Source: Panax quinquefolius
Lineage: Eukaryota > Streptophyta > Magnoliopsida > Apiales > Araliaceae
Direction: 5' to 3'
Length of the DNA: 64,000 nt
NCBI GenBank assembly: GCA_020205615.1
Contig: CM035170.1
Location: 120,165,674-120,229,673, forward strand
A program made the translations under genes and the position numbers. The notes under the pieces were generated by a model. That model was not told where the DNA came from. It was given only the letters and a program-made list of their open reading frames with translations, and ran no database searches. Position 1 is the first letter of the stretch. Each line of letters begins with the position of its first letter. Positions 48,922 through 61,302 of this stretch are shown here, in pieces.

Positions 48922-51900
48922 TTAGCCAAACCTGAAATACACAAGGACCCTGCAAACAAAAGATTAACAGATGGAATTGTGCGGAATATATCTTCCCACA
49001 AAACACCAAACTTTAACAATAATAGTACATATAAAAAAACAAGAAATAGATTGTGTACCTGAAAGAATAGTATAAGAAGAAGAAAGAAATTACAAAACAC
49101 GACACAAGTGCACAGGTCTTCCGACTTGATCTCTTCTCAAACACCTAAGAAAGTAATAGGGTTAATATAGTTAACGATTCAGAGACGAATCAAAAAGACT
49201 AAAACAGAGAGAAGAAGGTGGGGGAATCAGAATAGAAAGTCTGCTTACCATCTTGAACCGATCCATAGTACCTGACATGATTCCCCTTGATGCATCCATC
49301 TCATTACCCTTAGATTATATATACGAACCTTTTAAACATATATAAACCAAAACTTTAAACTTAAATACGGGCGATACTATACACAACTTCAACCAACATA
49401 CCGTTCTGTCCAGCATACGGTTATGACTCTCCACCTCATTATGTATATCACCAGTCAACTGTCAAATATTATTTGATAAGTTCCTAATTTTAAGATAAAC
49501 AACCATATATATTTCCTGAGAATTTGCTTCTGGGAAATTACTGTGGAGTCAAGAAGTCTCAAAATGCAGTTATTTGAAAAAACAGTTAAAACCAGAGCGC
49601 AGCTACCTTAAATAAATAGATACTCCCAAGAACAGCACAAATGTTCCTGATCATACTTGGCATTTGAATGTTTGTCAATTGAAAAAAAAGCATACAAGTA
49701 CTTTTAAGTTTTTTTTACCATAATTAGAAAATCCAATCATATCCATCACAAGAAACCATATAGAGGCCAGATGCTTTCACCAGCAAATAAAGACCAGTTC
49801 AAATAGTATGAAAATTTAAAACAAATAAACTCTTAGAAAAGAATAGCACCAAAGTTCTTCAAAAACATCAACTTTATGCAACTTTGGATGTATCAGAGAA
49901 GCTAAAACAATTAAAATACTTATAAGGAGAAAATCTAACAAAAATACAACAAGAGGGACCAGTTTAAAAGTAGAACAAATAAATTTTATGACGACACTCA
50001 CTCTCTTCAAAAGATTACTCTATCTTGCAAGCTGTCCATTGCTTTGTCAGTGTCATGCTCATCAATATCACTAGAGTAAGAGGAGGAGGCCCTAAGACCA
50101 CCTTCCTCGAGGCCATCAAAGAGAGTGGCTCTAGAGGCACGATGCTCCCTACATAAAACAGATACATACGAAGTTCAGAAAAATGAAGTAACATAAAATA
50201 ACGGAAGCCTTTAATTAAGGTGTTTGTTCACGTAATTAAGTTTTTGAGTGCACCAATAAAATAAATAAAAAAACACTAAAATACAGATCAGAACAACAAT
50301 TGCAAATCATTGTCTTTCTGAAAAAAGTTAATCGCATTAAGTTTTCTGAAACACATCTGTAGGCCATAACTTCTTTATTTTTTTTATTTTTTTTTTGAAT
50401 AAGTAATAAAAATTGCATTAGAAGTCACCAAAGGAGGAGACACCAAACATGAACTAATGACCTACAAGAACTTCTTAAATTCTTTATCTAGAACCGAATG
50501 TGAACTTATAACCTCGTCTAACACCTTAACTTTTCAAACAAATTTCCAGCATTAGTCGCTAGTTATTTTTCTTAACTGCATCCTCATTGTGGAATAGTTT
50601 GAGCCAATTCTAGTGCCTTGCCTTCAAAGAAGCCATTCAACATTTCCTAACAAAACCCTCACAGACCGCAATGACTGCCTTTAATCCGCTTTTCTATATC
50701 CTCCTGAGATACCATCTCAGGAAGGCATATATATGATTTCTAATTACTTCACAAGTGCTGAATTAACACCTAGCAGTCCATTAAACACAGACCCAAAAAT
50801 ATTGACCCTACACCACTACAATCTGTTCTTAGCTCAGAATTCTATACATTATGTATCAAAATCTATACAAAATAATTTTTAAAAATCCAGAAAATACTCT
50901 TCTATCAGTTAAAAATACTGAAATGTAAATTAATTACCTTAAGTTGTGAATTATGATACCACTCAATTTATTTAAGTTCCTTTATAATTACATCTCATAT
51001 GATGTTGTCATTTGAGAAGTGTACAAGCGAGTCGCAGCTCTAGTTAGTTCTTTACATCAGTAAGGAGCAGTGGCTGAACTAAGCCATGGCCTGGTCCGAT
51101 TTCTTTAGTTTTTTATTAATTGTATTTGTAATCTTCTCAAAATTCTATCATACTTTATATAAAATACTTCTTCTGTTTTAAAATAAAAGATTTTAATTTT
51201 TTGTTTTAGTTAATTTAATATATTATCAAATTCAAAAATGATGTAATTTGTTTAACTTGTATGAAAATTATTTTTTTAACTAATAGTACTTATTAGTTGG
51301 GTTACAGCATTCATATTATTTGTCTAAAATTAAATAAATTCATTTCAAATTTGAATTTGAAGTATCTCAAATTGATTTTAAGAAGTCAAAATTAACCCTA
51401 TATTTTGAAATGAGCATGATATACAACAATCAATATAACGCTTTTAATTTTGAATTTATTTTTCATAATTTATATAATTATCATTAGTTATTAAAGATAA
51501 GCTCAAACTTTGTACAAAAATAAAAAATTAAAAAAAAGTTTTCACTATAAATTCAATAAAAATGCATTTGTGACCTAAAATAGTGTCAAGAGATGTAACT
51601 CTTATCAAAAAATTTGAGGTATAATAAATTTTTTTTAAATATTTTTTACAAATAAAAAAAAATATTTTTTTCATAAATATTTTTGGCCCCTCCTGATATA
51701 AATTCTCGGTTCCGCCCCTGGTAAGGAGAGTAGCATATCCCCTTCCAATTGGTTTATATCTTAAATAAAAGGGAATCTGCAAAGCCCACCATACCTAAAA
51801 CATGACTACGCCGCGCATGAACTGTTAAGCTACAGCGAGTCAGCGACACGGGACATCCATTTTCTAGTAGTATATACTTAAGTAATAGAAACTTATATTT

Positions 51901-52571
51901 TCCTAAAGCATGCTCTTATATGATTATGCTTCATAACAATGCATATAGCTTACTCTAATAAATTACAACATGCCCTCCCAGTGGACACAATTCAAACTTC
52001 TTCCTCTTGACCTTCCAAACTAATTTGACAAAAAAAATCATTTCATTGCTAAGAAATTAGAAGATGGGATGCCCCGTTTCACAAAATGCATATACTATGT
52101 ATTGTTACTCCCACGTCTAACAAAACTAAGTTAGTGACCCAATTGTTTATTTGTTTTCCACCTCTACTAAATATCTAGCTGGATTTTGTTACTATCAAAT
52201 CACCTACTACTGCTAGAAAAAGAGGCACCAAAATGATCACTTTCAAGCAAAATGTCATCATCATAGTAGCATTCAGAACTACTTGATTAAGACCGTTTCA
52301 AGTTAATGCAAAATTCAGAAATTCGCAACTGTCGGAATTCAACAAAGACTCACATATGAACTCCTCATGCGGATCAAATTCGTAAAAATACCCAAGAAAA
52401 TTCGCAGAAGCAACATCAATAGTCATATAACAGAAATTAATTGCATCTGAGAAATCATCAATCATCAATCATCAATGCTGTGAAAATCTAACAAATATAG
52501 CAAAATAAACAAGATTGGTAACGTCAAATCCAAGTCAAATGAGGGATTAAGGCTAACCTTCGATAGCTCAT
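48922..52571 (-). CDS. Bet1-like SNARE, six exons, one frameshift
   Basis: Minus-strand exons: 52571-52558, 50148-50002, 49458-49402, 49308-49249, 49144-49059 and probably 48949-48922. All introns are GT-AG. The product, about 130 residues, matches plant Bet1-type Qc-SNAREs of ER-Golgi vesicle fusion: a Ser-rich N-terminus with TLFDGLEEGGLRASSSYS, the SNARE helix (DSLQDRVI, LTGDIHNEVESHNRMLD, GNEMDASRGIMSGTMDRFKM), then VFEKRSSRKT and one C-terminal membrane anchor (LVSCFVISFFLLYY). The first exon encodes only MSYRR, the usual short first exon of this family. In exon 2 the frame is lost after DRVI: ATCTTTTGA gives a stop, while one more base in the T run would restore ILLKR and the proper junction. 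The last exon is uncertain; without the last splice the frame also stops soon. A single-gene assembly error or a recent null allele are both possible. Confidence 0.82.
50149..52557 (-). other. Large first intron of the SNARE gene
   Basis: This 2.4-kb intron has donor AG|GTTAG and acceptor TTTATGTAG|G. It is AT-rich and holds no conserved coding sequence. Near 51835-51870 lies GCGACACGGGACATCC followed by CTAGTAGTATATA, similar in inverted form to 48021-48045. The minus-strand open frames inside (for example 51528-51782) resemble nothing I know. Confidence 0.75.
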
Positions 52572-53459
52572 GAATTGTACGCTTAGCTTCTTTGCTCCAA
52601 AGACAAATCACCCCGAGAAATAAATCCAAAAATAAACAAATAAAAATTCATATAATGGATGAAACAAATTTCTCGAAAAAGCGTGCAGATCTACCAAATG
52701 AAAGGAAAAGAAATCAAAGTCAAAATGGGAGGTGTTGGGCTGGGTAATGATATGAAGGCCCAAATATTGTCATTTAATCTGGCCCCGGAACTATGGACTC
52801 ATGCTGTTCTGTGAGGCCCAGAAGTAGACGCGTGCTAATAATTGTATTTGTTGGGCTACAATCAATTTTTAGATTTATAAATTTACATGAAAAAAATTTA
52901 AAAATTAATTCTTTGTAGACTTGACACAAAGTTCATGCTACCCGACTCAAATTTCGATCCGTCGCTTTATTTTTTTTCAAATTTTTTAGTCATTACTTCA
53001 ATTCGATAGGTGGGTGAGGATGTTACCAATTTATAGTTTTGGATAGATTTTGATAGAATTTATCGGGATAAATAGAGAGATAGAAGATAGATTGGGGAAG
53101 AAGTTTTAATTCATTTCATTTCATTGATATCTCATTTAATATAAACTTAGACTTTATAGAATAACAATATAAAAGCTAGAAACTAATCCTACCCATTGAA
53201 TTTAAGAATTTATCTCAACCCTTAGATTCCTTTAACAACTTAATCTACTTAATTTGACGAGTGAAATTTAGTTCGTTACAGGGGAGGGAGTGTTGTCTGG
53301 GGACAGAGTAAATGACAAGCAAAGGAATCCCTTCTATATTTTTCTGGCCGGCTCAAAGGAAATGTAACTATACAAATAAAAATTACATACTATCAATTGA
53401 CAATAAAAAAAATTAGAAGTAAAGTTTATAATTATTTTGGTCAAGGAGTGATCAAGGTA
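52572..53459 (-). promoter_or_regulatory. Upstream region of the SNARE gene
   Basis: The 5' flank of the minus-strand SNARE gene is gene-free. No strong TATA box is visible; a weak TATATGAA-like sequence is near 52650. I see no other gene in this stretch. Confidence 0.35.
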
Positions 53460-53517
53460 TTGCTGTGGTGTAGTGGTTATCACGTTAGTAGGTCCCCAGT
53501 TTGATCCTGGGCAGCAA
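53460..53517 (+). pseudogene. tRNA-Val-like sequence lacking the anticodon arm
   Basis: TTGCTGT at 53460-53466 pairs with GCAGCAA at 53511-53517 as a 7-bp acceptor stem. GTGTAGTGGTTATCAC is a standard D arm (A box). GGTCCCCAGTTTGATCCTGG gives a good variable region and T arm (B box). Between them only GTTAGTA remains where a 17-nt anticodon arm should be, so about 10 nt are missing. The D and T arms match plant tRNA-Val best. It is a tRNA pseudogene or a collapsed assembly of a real one. Confidence 0.7.
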
Positions 53518-53648
53518 CATTTACTTTTTTATTGTTTAAACTATTCCCCCTTTGAGAAAACCTTGTCCATAGATGAATGCAGGAGCACAACTCAAAGACA
53601 AAGAACCTAATCTTAATTTTTGTTGATGCATGTTCTATTCAGATTTAG

Positions 53649-54393
53649 GTTGCGTTTGATAAACCTAGGAATTAAGATCCAAATGATTATGATGTTTTAA
53701 TAAATTAAATCATCTGAATGATTATAAGGTCTGATTCTAAAAATTGTTTGATAACTAAATAGTAAGTTGTCTCTTAATGACACTATTTTACTATTTTAAA
53801 GGGTAAAATTTTATTTAATAATTTTAAATATTCAATTTAATAAAAATAAGTGCATAATATTGTTGAATATATTTATATAAAAAAAAAATTCATTAAGATG
53901 TACCTCTTAATTATTAAGATTTTATTTTCTGTCTTACCGATTAAGAGGCATTCAGAGGTAACAAAAAAAAATATCATGCCTCTTAGGGAATAAGAGACAG
54001 TCCATTAAGAGACAATTAGATGCAAACAAAACTGACCATAGTTTAGTTTTTTAGGAGTTTGTTTGCTTAAGACTAAATAATTTGAATTGTTAAATCGGTC
54101 GATCATCAAGTATGTTTGTTTTGAAAAAAAATTATCGAATGATGAATCGGTTTATACCAATCAAACGATTTGGACTGAATGGTTTAGTGTCATTTTTTTG
54201 GGTGAATGAGAGCTAAAGGAAGTTTTTTTTTTACAATATTAACTATATTATATTGAGTAATATTACAACAATTTTGAATCTTTTTAGAGGGGTAAAATAA
54301 TAAAAATTTGTTATTCAGATGTCTTGTTTCAGACATATCAATTATCAAACAATTTTTTCATTCAGATTAATTCAGTTTTTATCAAACACCCCC
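53649..54393. mobile_element. hAT-like MITE or composite foldback
   Basis: The left end GGTTGCGTTTGATAAAC is mirrored at the right by TTTTATCAAACACCCCC. Subterminal AATCATCTGAATG and CATTCAGATTAATTC are also inverted. GTGTTTGATAAA-type ends are common in hAT-derived MITEs of plants. Inner motifs (TTAAGAGGCATTCAG, GACAGTCCATTAAGAG) suggest two elements merged. A similar end (GGTGGTGTTTGATAAAACTG) occurs at 62484. Confidence 0.5.
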
Positions 54394-54669
54394 TTAATCA
54401 TTTGAAAATTAATTTGACAAACAGTTATTAAGAGTAAAAACAATTGAAAGGAAAAACTAATGACCAAAAACATGAATGAAAGATATTTTGCTTTCTGTAC
54501 TCCGCAAGTCTAAAAAGCTTCTACGCCTAATTAACAACTAAAGTACATAATCAACTCCATTTTACGAAAACAGATGGTGTCTCCAAAAGTCCAAACAAAG
54601 CTTTGATATTCACATCGTGTTGAACAAAGTAGTATGATACCTTCAAGTTGAGAAAACGCAGCACCATCA

Positions 54670-56446
54670 TCATATTTGGTCGAAATCAACACTGCTTGCA
54701 CAATCCAATAAGGCATTAAGCTGATGCTCGTAACGACAAATATAATTCAACCCAACAAGAAGCTCACATAAAACCGCCTCCATCTTTTCCCTATCAGTAA
54801 AATACAAAGTCTGCAGCAGGAGAACATTAGTGCGCTTAACAATTTGCTGCTGCTGCTCAAAATTACGCTCACTTTGCCACCTGATCATGTTATGTGCCAG
54901 AGGAGAAACCCACTTTAGTATCTGATCAAGCCTCCCTTTCCAATCATGAGCCAGAGAAGCATCATATATTGCTAAATCTTTGCTGTAAGACTTGAGACTG
55001 GTTTTCAAACACGCTTTTAAGCTTGTTGGTAACATGTAATACAGATCGTCTCTAGCTTCCTCGCCAACCAGATGTGGATACCGAAGTAGCTTCTCTATGA
55101 CAATTATAACGTTTGCATAATGCAAGGCCAACGCAGAGCCTCCGATCGTGCTAGGAGGAGCATATGCCATTAACCTACTCTTGGGCCTGGATCTTGAACG
55201 AGTTGCCACACTACATTTGAAAGAGCCGCCAATTTGAGACCGAGTAAAGCTACCAGAGTGATTCGGATTATCCCTCTTCCCACCACTTGCAACACTACAA
55301 CAACTCGAAAGCTGACTACTTCTATCATCATGACCAACATAATCCCCATCATCATCCACTTTTGATGCAGAAGTGCTCAAACTAAGGCACTCCATGAAAA
55401 GTCTTCCCGGCCCCATTCCACATGCAAAATCAAAATCTTCTTCATGAAACAGTGCCACATTACTACGCCTCGATGTAACCTGAGGCCTATTACTTAATTC
55501 CCTCTTCTCGATCAAATCTTTCTTGATCAACCTAGAGTCATTAAAGCCAATATTCTTGGTCAAGCCTCTTATCAGCTCAGACTTATCAGATTTCACATCA
55601 ATTTGACATGATTTTCCCCCAAATTCTTCCTTAAAATGAGCTAAACTTCCATTTGATTGAAATTGTGGCCCTGAAACAGAACCACCATTAAATTCTCCCC
55701 TCAAAATAGGTTTCCCAAAAACATGACAAATTCGAACATAAATGGTGCAAACAGTTCTTGCCAATAACTCCACAACCTTATCATAAGTCTGGTTCCAAAG
55801 CGAAACATCCTTAAGATGCCTCACATCTTCCTTCTGCCACACCAGTTTCTGCTCAAAAGCCCTTTGACACTCCTCGTGTAGATTCTGTTGAAACTTCTTC
55901 GTGGCTCGCTCCAACTCACTCAAAACCTCCATTTCACTATAAAGATTAGCCGTGGAATTCACAAACCTCTCCATTTTCCTCACCATTGCCTCCATATCCC
56001 TCACCAAAAACCCCAATTCTCTCACTTCAATAACTCCACCCACTATATCCCTATACACATGCTCAAACCCCTGCAATGCTGGCACTGAGCACTTCTTCCC
56101 CAACCTAGAAACAACTCCGGCCACACGGTTCAGCTCATCGAGCTTTTCCGCCAGAAACAAGCTCCAAAAGATAAGCCTCATCAACAGATATTAGGACTTT
56201 TATGCCTTGGGAATTTAAAAGCTCACTTTTCAGTTCAGCAATTTCATTATCAACAAGAGATTTGTGAAGAATAACAGTTTTTGACATCACATTAGCAACT
56301 TCAAAAGAAAGAATTCCAATGGTTTTTTTGGGTTCCTGTTTTTTATTTGGTTTTTTTGAAGTTTCAAGGAGAAGGGCATGCTTGAGATTGGCACTTACCT
56401 GGTTTCCCATCTTCAGTAGCCAAGGCTCCGCTACCATTGCTTCCAC
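54670..56446 (-). pseudogene. DUF3475/DUF668 (PSI-type) protein gene with one frameshift
   Basis: This is a one-exon gene of about 591 residues once a single extra base is ignored. Frame 1 (56446-56135) starts MEAMVAEPWLLKMGNQVSAN and carries the DUF3475 start (IGILSFEVANVMSKTVILHK to SVDEAYLLEL). Frame 2 (to 54670) continues LAEKLDELNRVAGVVSRLGK through a helical region, then a Ser-rich linker, and ends with DUF668 (about residues 425-590: GGSALALHYANVIIVIEKL, YMLPTSLKACLK, NYICRYEHQLNALLDCA). This two-domain layout is that of the plant PSI family (PSK SIMULATOR), linked to growth promotion. The shift lies in the TTT run at 56157-56155: GTTTCTGGCG should read GTTCTGGCG to keep frame. Everything else is open, so the break is either an assembly error or very recent. 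Short plant paralogues (about 470-600 residues) are the best size match. Confidence 0.85.
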
Positions 56447-57420
56447 CAGTTTTGAAATGGAAGAAACTGAATTTGAAAACCCAAATCTATAAATCTACCT
56501 AAAGTATCTGTAACAACAACACTGCATTGATCGACTCCATGGGGTTAACCCACTAAAAAAAATCTTGAAAATCAAAATCTACCGATTTCTGTGGATTTGA
56601 ATTACAAAATTTGCACGCATCTTGTTTGAAAAACGTGTTGAAGTGCAAGTGGGTTGACTGAAAGAGCTAATAGAATGCTGAAAATGGTCAGTGTTGAAGA
56701 GCACATGGGAAGGGAGTGGAAAGGGTAATCGATTGAGAATGGAGGTAAAAGGGGTTAGATATGATTGATTCGAAGGGAGGTGTACTTCTTTCTTTCTATT
56801 TCTCTTTTGAAGAAGAGAATTGCAGTTTGAAAAAGTTGGGGACAAAGAGTTTGGGAGATGCTGGTTATTTTGTACTTGGGTTTTATTGTATTGGTTCAGC
56901 TTTCCATATTCGTTGTCTTCCTCAGTTTCTCTGTGTTAAGATTTTTTATTTTTATTTTTGTCCTTTTAGCTTTTTATAAAAAATATGTTATAAAATTAAA
57001 AAAATTATTAATAATTTAAGTAGTAAAATTCACATACTAGTATTTTTTTTCTCACAATTGTATTCCGTTAAAAAATAGTTTAATTATGACTTTTACATGC
57101 ATATATACTTTTTTATATTTCATACAATTATATGTATGAAGTATAAGATTGTTTATAAGGGCTTGAAGGAATTCACAAACGCAAGTGATAGTCCAGTTCA
57201 TGTTTGGGAGTCTCTTTCTTTCTTTATTTTCTTGTTCTTCTTCTTGTTTTTGATAAATTTATTTACTTTCTTTTGTTTTATCTTTTGATTTAGGACCACC
57301 TAAATATAGGGTTAAAGATCTTTTCTTTTGATATAGGACCACTTGATTTGAGTATTAAAGATGATATTCTGTTTTTGGGAACAGAAATTAAAGATTGGTT
57401 CCAGATTTCCAGCGTGAAAA
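56447..57420. other. Upstream region of the PSI-type gene and spacer
   Basis: No gene recognised. The leader of the minus-strand PSI-type gene lies at the left. Small open frames (56579-56845 minus, 56761-56979 plus) are T/C-rich leader or promoter DNA with no family resemblance. Confidence 0.55.
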
Positions 57421-57660
57421 ATATATATATATCTGATTAGGATCAGTCATCACTTATCTTCTTCGCGTCTTTCTTCTTTAAGATTTTGCTTTCGGTTTGA
57501 TTATACAATGTCGCTCATACTTTTTGACGACTATATATGTTGTCCGTCGCTAAAAAGTATAGACAACATTGTATAAATCAAAGCTGTCGCTTAAAGAGTG
57601 ATGATAATGAATAAGATAAGTGTATCTGAATAATCCGAATCGATATATAATCTGATCTTA
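57421..57660. mobile_element. GCGACGG-family MITE, copy 1
   Basis: The left end CTGATTAGGATCAGTCATCACTTATC is answered by an inverted end GATAAGTGTATCTGAATAATCCGAATC. The interior contains TTGTCCGTCGCTAAAAAGTATAGAC and its inverted partner. It is non-coding and flanked by TA-rich DNA. Confidence 0.6.
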
Positions 57661-57873
57661 AGTTTATATATATCATATCTATTTAACTCATTTTTATTTA
57701 TATATACGATAGCAGTTCGATTATACATATATCGTCTATACTTTTAGCGACGGACAACATATAAGCGTCATTAAAAGTATAATTGACGGTTGTATGAGAT
57801 CCGAACCGTCATCACGTCATCGTCGCTAAAAAGGAAAAGGTGATGAGTTGAATATAAATAGCTTAAAATCGAT

Positions 57874-57912
<39 letters not shown>
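57661..57912. mobile_element. GCGACGG-family MITE, copy 2
   Basis: It adjoins copy 1. The left part (AAGTTTATATATATCATATC...AACTCATTTTTATTTA) is imperfectly inverted at the right (TGATGAGTTGAATATAAATA). The centre has TTTTAGCGACGGACAACATA, as in copy 1. It ends in a (TA)n run at 57877-57912. Confidence 0.55.
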
Positions 57913-57917
<5 letters not shown>

Positions 57918-60438
57918 CCTCTTCTCCCATGAGCCAAAATAAATCGATTATAGCGATGGTTTTTTTAAATTAACTTGTCGCTTATATGATGTAAATCGAT
58001 TTTGTATCTTTATAGTAATGAATAAAAACCGTTGATCGTGTTACATTTGATGATTTGAAGAAAAAAAAAAAGAGATGTGCACATATTTGTCATCCATAGT
58101 AGCCGATAACTACATTTTTGCTAACAAATTGGAGCTTTGTGTAGAAATATTAATAATTCAATAATCATATTTTCTTGGCCTAAAATTAATTGGATTGAAA
58201 ATTTTGACTTTTAGTAAAATGCTAAAGTGATAAGAAAGAATGAAAATAAAACAAATGCCTATATCTTAACATCCCTATCAAAGTAGTAGCTAGGTAGCTA
58301 GCTTGTAGTGTGGGTTGTGGATTGGTTTGTTGCCTAGTACAAGCCAAAGACAATTTGGGAGGTGGAAATCTTTCAAATTTTGGAGGATTGGATTTGTCAA
58401 AAAGTAAACCTTAGTGGGTGGGAGTTGGTATATTTGTTTTCCTAAAGACAATAAAATAAAAAAAAAAATAGAATCATTGCACATTATATAGGCCAGCCTA
58501 TAAATTTTCCTAGAGGAATTGGCTCAACTGTTATGTGATCTATGAGAAGCATACAAATAAATAGAATAAATCTTTTTTTTATAAGAAAGGCTAAATTTTA
58601 TTTATAAAGTTCTCCTCAATGCATGGATAGGAGGGAAGAGGAAAAGCTATAAATATATAAATATATTTGTGTTGACTCAGATTATAATAATAATTTCATG
58701 AATCTATTATTATTTATTTAATTATAAAAGAAATTTACGATAATTTTTTCGTAAATCTCATGTGTCGTATCGCACAATAATCAAAATAACAATTCTTTGG
58801 ATTTTAAAATGAGAGTTTTTCTTTTAAAATATACTACTGACCGACACCATGTAACTCTTGACAAAATTTAAATGGAGTGGGCAAATTCTCTGTGGGTGGA
58901 GATAGTTGTCATTAGAAAAAAATTGAAGATATATATTGAGAAGAATCAATTTTCCCTCTATTTTCATGGAAGTTTGTGTTTGGAGTCTCTTTCATGTAAG
59001 AATATAAGAACACTTTGGAATTTGCCTGCCCCGGCCCACTAATTTATATATATATATAGGCTGGCTCTCTTCATTAGTGAAAAAAAATCGATGAATACCA
59101 AAATTAAAACGAATCGGTTATAATAGCGCTTTTATTATATATATTATAATATATAAAAAATCGATATTACATGTTATAACGACGGATAAAACCAAATCGT
59201 ATAATATATCCCAACGGTCGTTTTTAATTAGATTCTCACATGATTCAACAAGAAAAAGCAGATTCGTGTATATATATATATTAGTGTGTGGTACAATTGA
59301 GATCACTATCATGAAAAATGGAGAGGTTGCTTTTGTTTGTGTTTTATTTTTGCTTGAGGGTTGGCCCTTTTGACAATTTGTTCCCCCATCAAAAGTCATC
59401 AATTTGCTACATTACAGACCCTCTTTGTCTGTTTGTCAGGAACATTATTTCTACATGTATTTTTAATATTTTCACATTATTCTTTCTCACATGAAAGTGA
59501 GACACATTGTATACTTATACGAGAAATAATCATGTAAAAATATCAAAAATACACGTATAATTATCAGTTCCCCTCGTGTAATTTGAAAGATGTAAAAGTT
59601 ACAGTCTGCTTCACTAGGGCCTCTATTTTTTGGCTCATCTTACCACAAAAAATGTTTGCCGATAAATTTTTGAGAAAATTAAAACAATCATTAAATTCTT
59701 GTTAAGTTATTAAAAGATATTTTTTTTCACTAAAATTATAAAACTTTCAAATAACTATAAAAAATACAACAACAAAAAATTAATCATATGAACACTTCAG
59801 ATTTTAGGTATTTTTTATAAATGTTTAAAACTAGTGATTTTGATCTTGCTCACTTTTTTGGGCCTATAATCTAATGAAAGAGTTGAACTAAATTGTCCAC
59901 AGTCCAAAGTACCAAGTCCAATTATAATAGACAGACATACACACACAAGGAAGTTGGGCTATATTTTCAGGATTTAGTGGTTTCAGGAAGGAAATAAGGT
60001 TAAAGGTTTGATTGGATAGTTGGGTAGTATCATGTTACAACCAGTCCCACGTATAAATTAATATTGAAAATTATTTGAAATAATAAAAATTAAAAGTTAT
60101 TGTTTTAAAATTATATTTATAATTTTAAAATTTATGAAATATGTGTAATAATATATGAATAATTCAAGTGCACAAACTATACACAAAAAGTTGTGCATCA
60201 AGAATAAAATTCATGTATTGCTTGCTATCAATAAAAATGTGTAAAACATCTAACGGTAGGGCAGGTTTCCTATTTTTTTTTGTACTATTTATACATAATT
60301 TTTTGTGTATAATTTATATATATTCATAGCATTACTCATAATATATATATATATATATATCATTTTCGTTAATATTTATGTGACTCGTACCGTTAAAAGT
60401 ATTATTTTTGTCGCTAAATATTTCGATCCATATTTGAG
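57913..60438. other. Gene-free AT-rich stretch
   Basis: No gene recognised on either strand. It contains fragments related to the GCGACGG MITEs (57945-58040, 59085-59230) and several short T runs. The minus-strand open frame at 59118-59402 is within repeat-like DNA and is not supported. Confidence 0.6.
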
Positions 60439-60595
60439 GGAAGTGGTTAATATGAAATTTATTTTTGGGTAAGTTGGTCAATTGGTCAATAGAGTGCTCA
60501 CACGCATGCGAGGGTCTATTTGTGTCAATATTTTATTAACCAATTGATCAACTTACCAGAAAATAAACTTCATGCTAACCGGATCCATATTTGAG
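60430..60595. mobile_element. Mutator-like foldback MITE, copy 2 (9-bp TSD)
   Basis: The element is 60439-60586 (148 bp) with ends GGAAGTGGTTAATATGAAAT and ATGCTAACCGGATCC. ATATTTGAG repeats on both sides (60430-60438 and 60587-60595). The arms (GTAAGTTGGTCAATTGGT and its inverse) pair over about 50 bp. Confidence 0.85.
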
Positions 60596-61084
60596 GGTCT
60601 TAACTCTCAACTCTATCTTAGTCCCCTCAAAGTCACCTATCACATAAAGCTAAATGACTGAATTATATCATTAATATAAGGAAATTATTATTTTCACAAA
60701 TGAAAATAGATAATTCTATAAAATTTTATAAATGTGTATTTTATTTTTTATTTATGTGATTTCAAAAAAAATTAAAATATTAATTTTATTTTGTCCAAAT
60801 AACAATTCCTAATCTAATAAATTAGTGACAGGTCTATATGTATATTTCTTTTAGTTGGATCACATTTGATTTATAAAATACGGACTAAGGAATAAGTTGA
60901 TTTCTTTACGTAATGACATCAGCTTGTCAATTCATGGTGATGGTGGGGAGAAGTAGTTTCATTTGGACCATATAAATAATAATACTCCTAAAATAAGGAA
61001 TACTTGAAGATAGGGATCTTAAAGATCAGTCAAAATGAAAAGAGATGCATTCAAACATATTGAATTTTTAAGTATTATATATAT
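60596..61084. other. Gene-free spacer
   Basis: AT-rich DNA with no recognisable gene, tandem repeat or clear inverted ends. Confidence 0.6.
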
Positions 61085-61302
61085 ATATGATTAGGATCAA
61101 GTCAAGATATCACTTATTTTACTTCATCTATATTCACTTTCACTTTAGCGACGGTTTAGGTTATCTGAACCGTAAATACATACTTTAGTGACACTATATG
61201 TTTCATTCTGTCGTTAAAAGTATAGACGACGGTTGTATAATTTTAAAATCAATCTAAAAGAGGATAATGGCAGTGAGTAAAATAATGGGTATGACTTGAT
61301 CA

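Noticed and set aside
51528..51782. 84-residue minus-strand open frame
   Set aside because: It lies wholly in the first intron of the SNARE gene, has biased composition and no family resemblance.
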